64,000 nucleotides of DNA, taken from NCBI GenBank assembly GCA_039197065.1, contig JBCCUL010000005.1, positions 83,823 through 147,822 of the forward strand, read 5' to 3'. Position 1 is the first letter of the stretch, and every line of letters starts with the position of its first letter. A program made the translations under genes and the position numbers. The stretch comes from JANQPX01 sp039197065. Lineage in GTDB: Bacteria > Pseudomonadota > Alphaproteobacteria > Geminicoccales > Geminicoccaceae. Shown piece after piece: positions 7,815-16,014 of the stretch. A model generated the notes under the pieces. That model saw only the letters and a program-made list of their open reading frames with translations. It ran no database searches and was not told where the DNA came from.

Positions 7815-9439
7815 TGGCAGAGCGGCGCTTCACCGGTCAGCCCGCTTCCCCGGGCCTCGCCTTGGGCCCCATCCATCACATCGAGACGAAACGAGCTTCG
7901 AGCGAGCGCCGTCAAGGTTCACCCGAACAGGAACGTTCCGCCCTCAAGGACGCCATCGCGAATGCCATGGCTGATCTCGAAGCGCTCGCCGCCGTCGCCC
8001 AGGGAGACGGGGCGGAGATCCTGGCCTTTCAGATCGAGATGCTCGCCGACCCCGCACTGGTCGAGGACGTCCTGCCGTTGATCAATGCTGGCGAGGACGC
8101 GGCGAGCGCTTGGCGACAAGGCATCGACGAGCAGATCCTGATCTATGAGAGCGCCGATGACGACTATTTCAGGGCGCGCGCCAGCGATCTTCGGGATCTT
8201 GCTGACCGCGTCGACAGGATCCTGGCGGGCGCGTCGCTGGACCTGCCCAACCTGCCGGCGGGCGCTCTTCTCCTGGCCGAAGACCTCGCCCCCTCCCACT
8301 TTCTGGCGCTCGTGGCCATGGAGCCCGCGGGTATCGCACTGACCCGCGGCAGCAAGAACAGTCACATCGCCATCCTCGCCCGCGGCCGGGGCCTGCCGAT
8401 GGTCGTCGGCCTCGCAGCCGATGCCGTGGTTGATGCCACCAGCACCGGCGAGGCGATCCTGGACGGCGATGCCGGCCTTCTCCTGACGACGCCGACCGCA
8501 TCGACCCTTCAACATTACCGGGAAAAACTTTCGGCCGCGGCGGCGGAAGCGGAACGCGCAGCAGCGCTCCGCGGTCGTCCGGCGGTGACCGCCGACGGGA
8601 CGGGCATCGATGTCCTGATCAATGTCGACGATCCCGCTGCAATCGACGACGACATCCTGAAAGCAGCTGACGGCGTCGGTCTGCTGCGGACGGAATTTCT
8701 CCTGATCGGCCGTGACAGCCTGCCGGACGAGGACGAGCAATTTCAGGTTTATGCCGACCTGCAGCGCAGGCTCGACGGCAAACCCCTGGTCATCAGAACC
8801 TTCGATATCGGCGGCGACAAGCCGTTGGCCGGGCTCGATTTGCCGACGGAAGCCAACCCCTTCCTCGGCCTTCGCGGCATCCGCCTTTACCTCGATCGCC
8901 CGGATCTGTTCAAGCCCCAGCTGCGCGCCTTGCTGCGCGCCGCGACCTTGGGCTCCTTGCAGGTCATGCTGCCCATGGTCACGGTGCAGGCGGAGATCGA
9001 CCAGACCCGATCACTCATGGCCGAGGCCCTGAGCGATCTGACGTCGGCGGGCGTCGATGCTGCGATGCCGCCTCTCGGCATCATGGTGGAAACGCCGGCG
9101 GCGGCGATCATCGCCGATGTGCTGGACTCGGATTTCTTCTCGATCGGCTCCAACGATCTGATCCAATATGTCACCGCCGCGGCGCGCGATGCCAGCGGAG
9201 GCGTCCGGGACTTGCTCGATCCGGGCCACCCGGCGATCGAGCGACTGATCGGTCAGGTGGTCAATCAGGGCCTGGCATCAAAGAAGGAGGTCAGCCTTTG
9301 CGGCGACATGGCGTCCGAGCCGGACTGGCTGCCTTTGCTGTTGCGAACGGGTCTAAGAAAAATTTCTGTGGCGCCAGCCGCATTGGATCGGGTTAAGCTC
9401 GCTCTTTCGGAGATCAGTCTCAAGGCGAGGCAGGCCTGA
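7814..9439 (+). CDS. Phosphoenolpyruvate-protein phosphotransferase (PTS enzyme I)
   Basis: 541 residues, slightly short of the usual 570 or so. The phosphohistidine region reads RGSKNSHIAILARGRGLP, with His at 184. The PEP-binding barrel shows GLLRTEFLLIGRD, IRTFDIGGDKPL, NPFLGLRGIRL, GIMVETPAA, FSIGSNDLIQY and LCGDMA. It autophosphorylates with PEP and starts the relay EI-HPr-EIIA-DhaL. Translationally coupled to HPr by TAATG. Being embedded in the dha operon, it is likely dedicated to dihydroxyacetone phosphorylation; a general PtsI role is not excluded. Confidence 0.94.
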   Translation: MAERRFTGQPASPGLALGPIHHIETKRASSERRQGSPEQERSALKDAIANAMADLEALAAVAQGDGAEILAFQIEMLADPALVEDVLPLINAGEDAASAWRQGIDEQILIYESADDDYFRARASDLRDLADRVDRILAGASLDLPNLPAGALLLAEDLAPSHFLALVAMEPAGIALTRGSKNSHIAILARGRGLPMVVGLAADAVVDATSTGEAILDGDAGLLLTTPTASTLQHYREKLSAAAAEAERAAALRGRPAVTADGTGIDVLINVDDPAAIDDDILKAADGVGLLRTEFLLIGRDSLPDEDEQFQVYADLQRRLDGKPLVIRTFDIGGDKPLAGLDLPTEANPFLGLRGIRLYLDRPDLFKPQLRALLRAATLGSLQVMLPMVTVQAEIDQTRSLMAEALSDLTSAGVDAAMPPLGIMVETPAAAIIADVLDSDFFSIGSNDLIQYVTAAARDASGGVRDLLDPGHPAIERLIGQVVNQGLASKKEVSLCGDMASEPDWLPLLLRTGLRKISVAPAALDRVKLALSEISLKARQA

Positions 9440-9475
9440 CTTAAAGCAAGATAAAACGAGCAGGGGGAGGTTCTG

Positions 9476-10480
9476 ATGAAGAAATTCGTGAACGACGTCG
9501 ACAACATTCTGAAGGAGGCGCTTGAAGGTTTCGGACGGGCTCATGCCGATCTGGTGACCGTCCACTATGAGCCGACTTTCGTCACCCGCGCGACGCCGAC
9601 GAAAAAGGGCAAGGTTGCGCTGATCTCCGGCGGCGGCTCCGGCCATGAGCCGCTGCATGCGGGCTTCGTCGGCGAGGGCATGCTGGATGCCGCCTGTCCC
9701 GGCACGGTCTTCACCTCGCCGACCCCGGACCAGATGATGGCGGCGGCCGAAGCGGTCGAGAATGGCGGCGGCGTGCTGTTCATCGTCAAGAATTACGAAG
9801 GCGACGTCATGAATTTCGAGATGGCTGCCGAGATGGTGAGCTGCGAGCAGGCAACCGTGCTCACCAATGATGATTGCGCGGTCGAGGACAGCACCTACAC
9901 CACCGGCAGACGCGGCGTCGCGGGCACGGTCGTGGTCGAGAAGGTGGTGGGCGCGCTCGCTGAACAAGGCGGTGACCTGGAAGCCTGCCGGGCGCTCGGT
10001 GAGCGCGTGAACGCACAGACCCGTTCCATGGGCGTGGCGCTCACCAGCTGCACCGTGCCGGCAGCGGGCACGCCTACCTTCGAAATCGGCGAGGACGAGA
10101 TCGAGATGGGCGTCGGCATCCATGGCGAGCCCGGACGCGAACGCATCAAGATGAAGAGCGCCGACGACATCGTCGCCCAGATGATGGACGCGATCGTCTC
10201 GGATCTGGGCGGCGGCAGCGGGGAGGTGCTCCTGCTGGTCAACGGCTTCGGGGCCACGCCGTCGATGGAGCTCTATCTCGTCTACGAGGCGGCGGCCAAG
10301 CGGCTCGAAGGCAAGGGGTTCACCATCGCCCGCTCCCTCGTCGGCAATCTCTGCACGTCCCTCGACATGGCCGGTTGCTCGCTCACCGTGACCCGCCTGG
10401 ACGACGATCTCAAACGCTACTGGGACGCCCCCGTGCACACCACCGGCCTCCGCTGGGCCGCGGGCGCGCGGCAGCGCTGA
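9476..10480 (+). CDS. dhaK: Dihydroxyacetone kinase, substrate-binding subunit DhaK
   Basis: 334 residues, with GGAGG upstream of the ATG. SGGGSGHEPLHAGFVG forms the substrate loop, and MGVGIHGEPG contains His216, equivalent to the His that binds dihydroxyacetone as a hemiaminal. The protein presents the ketose to ADP/ATP-loaded DhaL. dhaK is usually next to dhaL; here it lies after the PTS genes, 36 bp past EI. Nearby SDR suggests the true substrate could be a related ketose (inference). Confidence 0.95.
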   Translation: MKKFVNDVDNILKEALEGFGRAHADLVTVHYEPTFVTRATPTKKGKVALISGGGSGHEPLHAGFVGEGMLDAACPGTVFTSPTPDQMMAAAEAVENGGGVLFIVKNYEGDVMNFEMAAEMVSCEQATVLTNDDCAVEDSTYTTGRRGVAGTVVVEKVVGALAEQGGDLEACRALGERVNAQTRSMGVALTSCTVPAAGTPTFEIGEDEIEMGVGIHGEPGRERIKMKSADDIVAQMMDAIVSDLGGGSGEVLLLVNGFGATPSMELYLVYEAAAKRLEGKGFTIARSLVGNLCTSLDMAGCSLTVTRLDDDLKRYWDAPVHTTGLRWAAGARQR

Positions 10481-10502
10481 CTTGACCGGGGATGATCCGA
10501 CG

Positions 10503-11267
10503 ATGATGGACTACCTGAACCTTCATCGCCTGGACGGAAGGGTGGCGCTCGTGACCGGGGCCGGGGCCGGCTTCGGACGCGCGACCGCCCATGCGCTCGC
10601 CGCCCACGGCGCGATTGTCGCGGTCACCGACATCGACGGCGATGCGGCGGAGGCCGTCGCGCAGGAGATCGAGCAGGGCGAAGCCTATAGGCTCGACGTG
10701 ACCGACGAAGACGAAGTGACCGCCGTTACTGACGAGGTGGCGCGTCGCCACGGTAGGATCGACATTCTCGTCAACAATGCCGGCATCGGCGCGCGTGGTC
10801 CAACGCTCGATCTCGAGACCGAGCGGTGGCAACGGGCGATGTCGGCGGGACCGGAGGGCAGCTTCTACGCGGTGCGCGCGGTCGGCAGGCATATGCTGCA
10901 ACAAAAGAGCGGCGCCGTGGTCAATGTCGCGTCGATCATGGGACTGGTCGGCGGCGCCCATTACCCGAACCTCGCCTATCATGCGGCCAAGGGGGCTATC
11001 GTCAACATGACCAGGGCGCTCGCCTGCGAGTGGGCGCCCGATGGCATCAGGGTCAACGCGGTGGCGCCGACCTTCGCGCGCACGACCCTGACCGAACCAC
11101 TCATGAGCGATAACAGCATGGTCGAGCGCCTCCTGGAGCACACGCCGATGGGCCGCTTCGTCGAGCCGAAGGAGGTGGCGAGCGCCATCGCCTTTCTCGC
11201 CAGCGATGCCGCTTCGATGATTACCGGCGTCATTCTTCCGGTTGACGGCGGATGGATTGCACGTTAA
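10503..11267 (+). CDS. Classical short-chain dehydrogenase/reductase
   Basis: About 254 residues from ATG 10503 (the frame is open from a TTG at 10482). Seen: cofactor motif TGAGAGFG, Asp at the end of the second strand (VTDID), NNAGIGA, the catalytic Ser in VASIMG and YHAAK, and the C-terminal PVDGGWIAR common to sugar-alcohol and glucose-type dehydrogenases. It follows dhaK after 22 bp, so it probably oxidises a polyol to the ketose that the kinase phosphorylates, or the reverse. An Asp at the second strand suggests NAD(H) over NADP(H). Confidence 0.88.
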   Translation: MMDYLNLHRLDGRVALVTGAGAGFGRATAHALAAHGAIVAVTDIDGDAAEAVAQEIEQGEAYRLDVTDEDEVTAVTDEVARRHGRIDILVNNAGIGARGPTLDLETERWQRAMSAGPEGSFYAVRAVGRHMLQQKSGAVVNVASIMGLVGGAHYPNLAYHAAKGAIVNMTRALACEWAPDGIRVNAVAPTFARTTLTEPLMSDNSMVERLLEHTPMGRFVEPKEVASAIAFLASDAASMITGVILPVDGGWIAR

Positions 11268-11459
11268 AGTTGAGTTAAGTTTTCTACCTGCCTGCTACAC
11301 ATTTCCGATGCAGAAGAGCTTTGGGAGTGTGTTACGGTCTTTTCCTCAGTCGCGACATGAGATTCCACTTGATGGCGGCCGATGCTTTGGTTGCCTCTTG
11401 GTTTTATCTGTGCTGATGATGTCCAATATCGCGATCGCAGCATCAAGAGGGTACGGCAC

Positions 11460-12020
11460 ATGACGGAAGGCCGCTTCTGCCATGGACTTCGCTCAAGGAT
11501 AGGTTGGCTAGGCAGCCTCCGACGTTTCGGCCTGTTCGTTCTTTGTGTCGGCGTTCTGACCGGCTGCCAGGGTGGCGGTCATGCCGCCAAGGCGACCAGC
11601 GTCAAAATCGGCAAGCCCTATCAGATCAATGGCGAATGGTACTTTCCACGCATGGTCGACCGCTTTCGGGAGATCGGCGAAGCCTCCTGGTACGGGGTGC
11701 CGTTCCATGGGCGAAAAACGGCGAATGGTGAGATCTACGACATGCACGGCATGACCGCAGCCCACCCGACGCTGCCCTTGCCGAGCATCGCGCGCGTCAC
11801 CAATCTCGAAAACGGCCGAAGCATCAGGGTGCGCATCAACGATCGCGGGCCCTTCGCCAAGCAGCGGGTCATCGATCTTTCCAGGCGGGCAGCCTGGGAA
11901 CTGGGCTTCAAGGACCAGGGCACGGCGGAGGTCGAGGTCGTCTATCTCGGTCTCGCTGACGGGCTGAAGCCGCCGCGTCGACGAGGCCCAAGACCGAACC
12001 GCATCGCCGCTCTCGACTAG
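11460..12020 (+). CDS. rlpA: Septal ring lytic transglycosylase RlpA family lipoprotein
   Basis: 186 residues from the ATG at 11460 with AGAGGG 8 bases upstream. The lipobox LTGC ends a signal sequence (FVLCVGVLTGC), so it is a lipoprotein. The double-psi beta-barrel core is clear: GEASWYG, GEIYDMHGMTAAHPTLPLPS, VRINDRGPF and IDLSRRAAWELGF. RlpA cleaves glycan strands lacking stem peptides at the septum. No SPOR domain follows, so this is the short form. The 190 bp upstream hold nothing distinctive. Confidence 0.92.
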   Translation: MTEGRFCHGLRSRIGWLGSLRRFGLFVLCVGVLTGCQGGGHAAKATSVKIGKPYQINGEWYFPRMVDRFREIGEASWYGVPFHGRKTANGEIYDMHGMTAAHPTLPLPSIARVTNLENGRSIRVRINDRGPFAKQRVIDLSRRAAWELGFKDQGTAEVEVVYLGLADGLKPPRRRGPRPNRIAALD

Positions 12021-12237
12021 TCGCGTGACAGCCTGCCCGCTTGATTGAGCTTTGGATGCGGTCAAAAGAAAATCCTGGAGACTTCTGCGGAGACGAGATC
12101 CTTCCGGGGCGAATCAGAATGGCGATCAATCGGGGGTGGCTATCGATGGTTAACGAAACCTTGCATCGACGGCTTGAGATTTCCTTAAGGCGCAAGTGTT
12201 ATAAGGGCGGCAACGCTCGACAGTCGGAAATCAACGA

Positions 12238-12894
12238 ATGAATGGCCTCTCCCTGAAGACAAAGCGCCTTCGATGGCTCCCGATTCTGGTGGTTGCCTTG
12301 TTCCTCGGCGCGTGCTCGACAGGTCAGGATACCCGCCCGGGGGTGTTGAAGCAGATCAAACCGTCTGAGAGGCCGGTCAGTTATGCCCGGCTGAACGCAG
12401 CCGATGCGCTGCTTGCCAAGACGAAGCGCTCGCGGCCGGCAGCAAACCTGCCGAAACCATTGCTCGCCAAGATCGTCGTGCCTTCGCGCCCACTGCAATG
12501 CGTGCCCTATGCGCGGGAACTTTCAGGAATCCAGATCCGCGGCAACGCATGGACCTGGTGGGCGCAGGCCAAAGGGCGCTATCCCAGGAGCGAGTCTCCC
12601 GAAGCCGGCGCCGTCATGGTGTTGAAGAAGAAAAACGCAGCTAGTCTCGGCCATGTCGCCTATGTCGAGGAAGTGATCGACAACCGCACCCTGATCGTCA
12701 GCCATGCCAACTGGCTAAACCAGGGCCGCTTGCACAACAATACGCCCGTCATCGATGTCTCCAGGAACAACGACTGGTCCGCTGTCCGCTTCTGGAATAC
12801 CGAAGGCGGCCATTTCGGCGGCAACACATACTACCCCTACGGCTTCATCCATCAGGACGGAACGACAGTCGTAGCGAACCTGACGCGATCTTAG
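12238..12894 (+). CDS. CHAP domain lipoprotein (amidase/peptidase)
   Basis: 218 residues. Signal sequence ends in a lipobox (LFLGACS), predicting an outer-envelope lipoprotein. The CHAP (NlpC/P60-like) core has its Cys in QCVPYARELSGI, His in LGHVAYVEEV and a later polar residue in IVSHANW. CHAP enzymes cut peptide cross-links or the amide in peptidoglycan. Closely follows the RlpA lipoprotein, which fits a role in wall remodelling. The N-terminal linker of about 60 residues is basic and low complexity. Confidence 0.9.
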   Translation: MNGLSLKTKRLRWLPILVVALFLGACSTGQDTRPGVLKQIKPSERPVSYARLNAADALLAKTKRSRPAANLPKPLLAKIVVPSRPLQCVPYARELSGIQIRGNAWTWWAQAKGRYPRSESPEAGAVMVLKKKNAASLGHVAYVEEVIDNRTLIVSHANWLNQGRLHNNTPVIDVSRNNDWSAVRFWNTEGGHFGGNTYYPYGFIHQDGTTVVANLTRS

Positions 12895-12973
12895 ACATAC
12901 TTGACAAGTCGGCGACTTCCGGGGCGTTACCGCAGGAAGGGAGTCTCCTTCCGGCCGCAAGGAGAATGGGAAC

Positions 12974-13007
12974 AAGAGCCTTGCAATGACGGAGCTACAA
13001 GGCTCTT
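12974..13007 (+). terminator. Stem-loop after the CHAP gene, candidate terminator
   Basis: AAGAGCCTTG (12974-12983) and CAAGGCTCTT (12998-13007) form a perfect 10-bp stem with a 14-base loop, without a long T-run after it. GGAAGG-GAGTCT-CCTTCC at 12935-12952 is a second hairpin. The rest of the 316-bp gap before the CHAT gene holds no convincing gene. Confidence 0.5.
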
Positions 13008-13179
13008 CGTCGTGCGAACTCGAAAGTGCGGTCTAGCTGTTCAAACTCACGATGTGACGGATGGTCCATCGGTATCTTCGCATGGCCGAGATGCGCCAAC
13101 GGCCAGACTCTCCTCCGATATGGATCTTCATCAGGAAACCACGTCGGTTTACATGCCGGCACAGCTCCCATAGTCTTAG

Positions 13180-13197
13180 CGTTCATTAAATTGAACG
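13180..13197. promoter_or_regulatory. Inverted repeat in front of the CHAT gene; candidate operator
   Basis: CGTTCATTAAATTGAACG is a dyad with two perfect 6-bp arms around an AT core. It ends 13 bases before the ATG at 13211, a position where a repressor would block transcription or a hairpin would hide the ribosome site. Confidence 0.4.
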
Positions 13198-13210
13198 TCA
13201 TGAGCAAGTG

Positions 13211-15379
13211 ATGAAAACTTCAAGCATTACTTCAAATATCTTAGGTTTATTTTTTTCCGCGACGTTCGCTTTAGGGGTTGTCTTGACACCCTCTGGCGAT
13301 CTTCTGGCAGATGAGCAGGTGGTGCACTCGGTCGAGACCGGGCATCTGCTGGCCGCCGGGCGCTATCTCGACGCCATCGCGCCACTCAGCCAGGCGCTCG
13401 ATCAGGCAAGGCTCGAAGAGGACGTACAGGCCGAGGCAGCGTCCCTGCATGATCTCGGGGTCGCTTATCTGGGGCTGGGCGAACTCGACGAGGCGGCCGA
13501 GCGCCTGAATTTGGCGATCAGGCGCGCCGAAACAGCGGGACTGATGACGCTCGCCGCTTCGGCGCTGGACAATCTCGGCACGCTCCATACCCGACGCCCC
13601 GGAGAAAGCGCAGAAGCGGCGGCATCCTATCGTCGCGCGATCGGCCTTGCCGAGGCCGAAGGCAACAGGCCGCTTGCTTTCAATGCGCTGACCAACATGG
13701 CGCGTCTCGACCTCGATGCAGCGCGGATCGAGGATGCAGCCTCGCTCCTCACGCGTGCGAAAGACCAACTGGCATCAATGGCGGATGGCCCCGGCAAGAT
13801 CGAGGACACCCTGCTGCTCGGCAAACTTTGGACGCAAGCCGGTAGTATCGAAGCGGCGTATACAACGTTGAACGATGCAAGAGAACATGCCAGGGCCGCT
13901 GAACAGCCCCGCCAGGAAGCGCTGGCCTCCGGCTATCTCGCTGATCTCTACGCCCAATCCGAACGCAACGATGATGCCGCGATCCTCTACGATCAGGCAG
14001 CGTTTCTGGCGCAGGCAGCCGATGCGCCGGATCTTGTCTATCGCTGGCAATGGCAGGCGGGCAGGCTGACCGCAAAGACGGGCGATACCGACCGCGCGAT
14101 CGACTATTATCGGGCCGCGGTCGATGCGCTCGACAGGCTCCGCCCGACCCTCATCGAGGGCGGGACGGGAACGCCTAACAGCTTTGACCTTCGCGCTCCC
14201 TATGTCGAGCTTGCGGATCTGATCCTTCGCCGCGCTGCCGGCAATGCCGATGCAGAGGCGAAAAATCAGGACCTCGAGGAGGCACGCGATACGATCGAGC
14301 GCTATCGATCCACCGAGCTTACCGATTACTTCCAGGACGAATGCGTCACCGATCTACTCGCCAGCGTCGAGTCCGTCGATAAGCTGGCGCCGAACACTGC
14401 CGTGCTTTACCCGATCCTGATGGCCGATCGCCTGGTGATCCTGCTCAGCCTCGCCGACGGCCTTCAGCAGCGATCGATCCCGCTCGGCGCCGATGCCCTG
14501 GGAGAGAAAATCCTCGCCTTTCGCCAGCTCCTGGAAAAACGCACCACCAATCAATATCTGCGTCCCGCCCGCGAGCTCTACGATCTTTTGCTCCGGCCAC
14601 TCGAACCAACGCTTGCAGCCGCCGACATCGATACGCTGGTGATCGTCCCTGACGATGCCCTGCGCACGGTGCCGCTCGGCGCGCTGCATGACGGCGAACG
14701 GTTCCTCGTCGATCGCTACGCGCTCGCGACGGTGCCGAGCCTTCGATTGATCGAGCCGAAACCGCTGACCGAACTCGGCCTGCAGCCGCTGCTCACCGGC
14801 CTGAGCGAGCCGGTACAAGGCTTCCCAGCCCTTCCCCATGTCGACGACGAGCTGACGACCATCGGTAATCTGATCGGCGGCAATGTGCTGCGCAATCAGA
14901 ACTTCGTCACCGGCCAGATCCAACGATCCTTAAGCGCCACGCCGCACTCGGTGGTGCATATCGCCTCCCATGCCCAGTTCACGGGCGATGCCAAGGACAG
15001 CTTTATCCTGACCTATGACGGCCGCCTCGACATGGACAGTCTGGAGCGGTTCATCAAGCAAAGCCGCTTTCGTGACCAGCCGGTGGAACTCCTGACGCTC
15101 AGCGCCTGCGAAACCGCCGCAGGTGACGATCGCGCCGCCCTCGGCCTCGCAGGCCTCGCCGTCAAATCCGGCGCAAGAAGCGCCCTCGCCTCACTCTGGC
15201 ACGTCAATGATCAGGCCTCGTCGATCCTGATCGCAGACTTTTACGAAAGGCTTCAAAGCCAGCCTGGAATTACCAAAGCCGAAGCGCTGCAGCAGGCTCA
15301 GGTCGAAACCAAAAAAGACCTCCGCTTCAGACACCCCGCCTACTGGGCCCCCCTCGTCATGATCGGCAACTGGCTCTAG
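13211..15379 (+). CDS. Exported TPR-CHAT domain protein (putative caspase-like protease)
   Basis: 722 residues. The N terminus is a hydrophobic signal sequence (ILGLFFSATFALGVVLTPSG), so the protein is predicted to leave the cytoplasm. Residues about 45-310 are TPR-like helical repeats rich in Ala and Asp. The C-terminal CHAT domain carries the caspase-type dyad: His587 in HIASHAQF and Cys633 in LSACETAAGD, followed by GARSALASLW. CHAT proteases are known in bacterial immunity (cytoplasmic) and next to haemagglutinin-like two-partner secretion genes (exported). Here the convergent genes encode TpsB and TpsA, so processing or assembly of TpsA is the leading idea. A repeat element begins exactly at its stop codon. 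Confidence 0.9.
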   Translation: MKTSSITSNILGLFFSATFALGVVLTPSGDLLADEQVVHSVETGHLLAAGRYLDAIAPLSQALDQARLEEDVQAEAASLHDLGVAYLGLGELDEAAERLNLAIRRAETAGLMTLAASALDNLGTLHTRRPGESAEAAASYRRAIGLAEAEGNRPLAFNALTNMARLDLDAARIEDAASLLTRAKDQLASMADGPGKIEDTLLLGKLWTQAGSIEAAYTTLNDAREHARAAEQPRQEALASGYLADLYAQSERNDDAAILYDQAAFLAQAADAPDLVYRWQWQAGRLTAKTGDTDRAIDYYRAAVDALDRLRPTLIEGGTGTPNSFDLRAPYVELADLILRRAAGNADAEAKNQDLEEARDTIERYRSTELTDYFQDECVTDLLASVESVDKLAPNTAVLYPILMADRLVILLSLADGLQQRSIPLGADALGEKILAFRQLLEKRTTNQYLRPARELYDLLLRPLEPTLAAADIDTLVIVPDDALRTVPLGALHDGERFLVDRYALATVPSLRLIEPKPLTELGLQPLLTGLSEPVQGFPALPHVDDELTTIGNLIGGNVLRNQNFVTGQIQRSLSATPHSVVHIASHAQFTGDAKDSFILTYDGRLDMDSLERFIKQSRFRDQPVELLTLSACETAAGDDRAALGLAGLAVKSGARSALASLWHVNDQASSILIADFYERLQSQPGITKAEALQQAQVETKKDLRFRHPAYWAPLVMIGNWL

Positions 15380-16014
15380 GTGGCATGGCCACCTCATTGA
15401 CTTGCAGACGCCGCCGAAGAACGCACTCTTTTCTTCGAGAGGTATGACAGCGGATGTCGGGACGATGAGCGATCATCCCGCAGGTTTTCGCTCGGTTTGA
15501 AGGAGTACCTTTTCGACAAGAAGCCGAAAGCTGGATTATCAGAACGCATCACTTCGGTCATCTGGTCTGAACCTGCAATATAATCGCAGTCCAGCCTTCA
15601 GAATTCCTTAACTCTGTATCAATAGAACAGCTCCTACCCCCTGACTCGCTGGTCCATGCGACCCTGAGAGTCCGGGCCCGGCCTAACCTCTTCTGCGGGC
15701 GGTCGGATTCCCAGGGTCGCATGGACCGCAAAACAAGGTGACATGGAGATGTTAACGAAGACTTAGCATCGAAAGACGCCCTGCGATCGGCGACGTGGCT
15801 TCGCGGCCCGTCAATGGAAACCAGGTGTGGTTGGTATCAGGTGCTCGCGGCCACCGACGACAGACCATAACCCGCTGGATTTCCGCATTCATTCTTCGGC
15901 ATCGCTGGAAACAGATGAAGCGATCACACCATTTCCCGACATCTGCAGGCATACCTGCAAGGAAAGAGCACGTTCTTCGAAAACGCCCACAAGTCAATGA
16001 TGTGGCCACGCCAC
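15380..16014. repeat. Family 2 palindromic element A, filling the gap between two convergent stop codons
   Basis: The left end GTGGCATGGCCAC begins right after the TAG of the CHAT gene. The right end is the inverse (GTGGCGTGGCCAC on the minus strand) and stops right before the TAG of tpsB. The similarity of the two arms extends about 50 bp inward (CATTGACTTG, then TTCGAAGAACG). CTAG flanks both ends. The element is interrupted by a family 1 element at 15608-15755. The 635 bp hold no gene. Confidence 0.8.
15608..15755 (+). repeat. Family 1 hairpin element, copy 1 (nested in family 2 element A)
   Basis: Arms at 15650-15728 read TGGTCCATGCGACCCTGAGA and the inverse ending TCGCATGGACC; the 30-base loop is unlike other copies. 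TTAAC (15608) and GTTAA (15751) mark the outer limits. Similarity to the copy near 31,213 continues downstream to about 15,830 (ATGGAAACCAG). Confidence 0.8.

Noticed and set aside
9353..10438. 361-codon minus-strand frame opposite dhaK
   Set aside because: Codons are those of the complement of dhaK; no domain or ribosome site.
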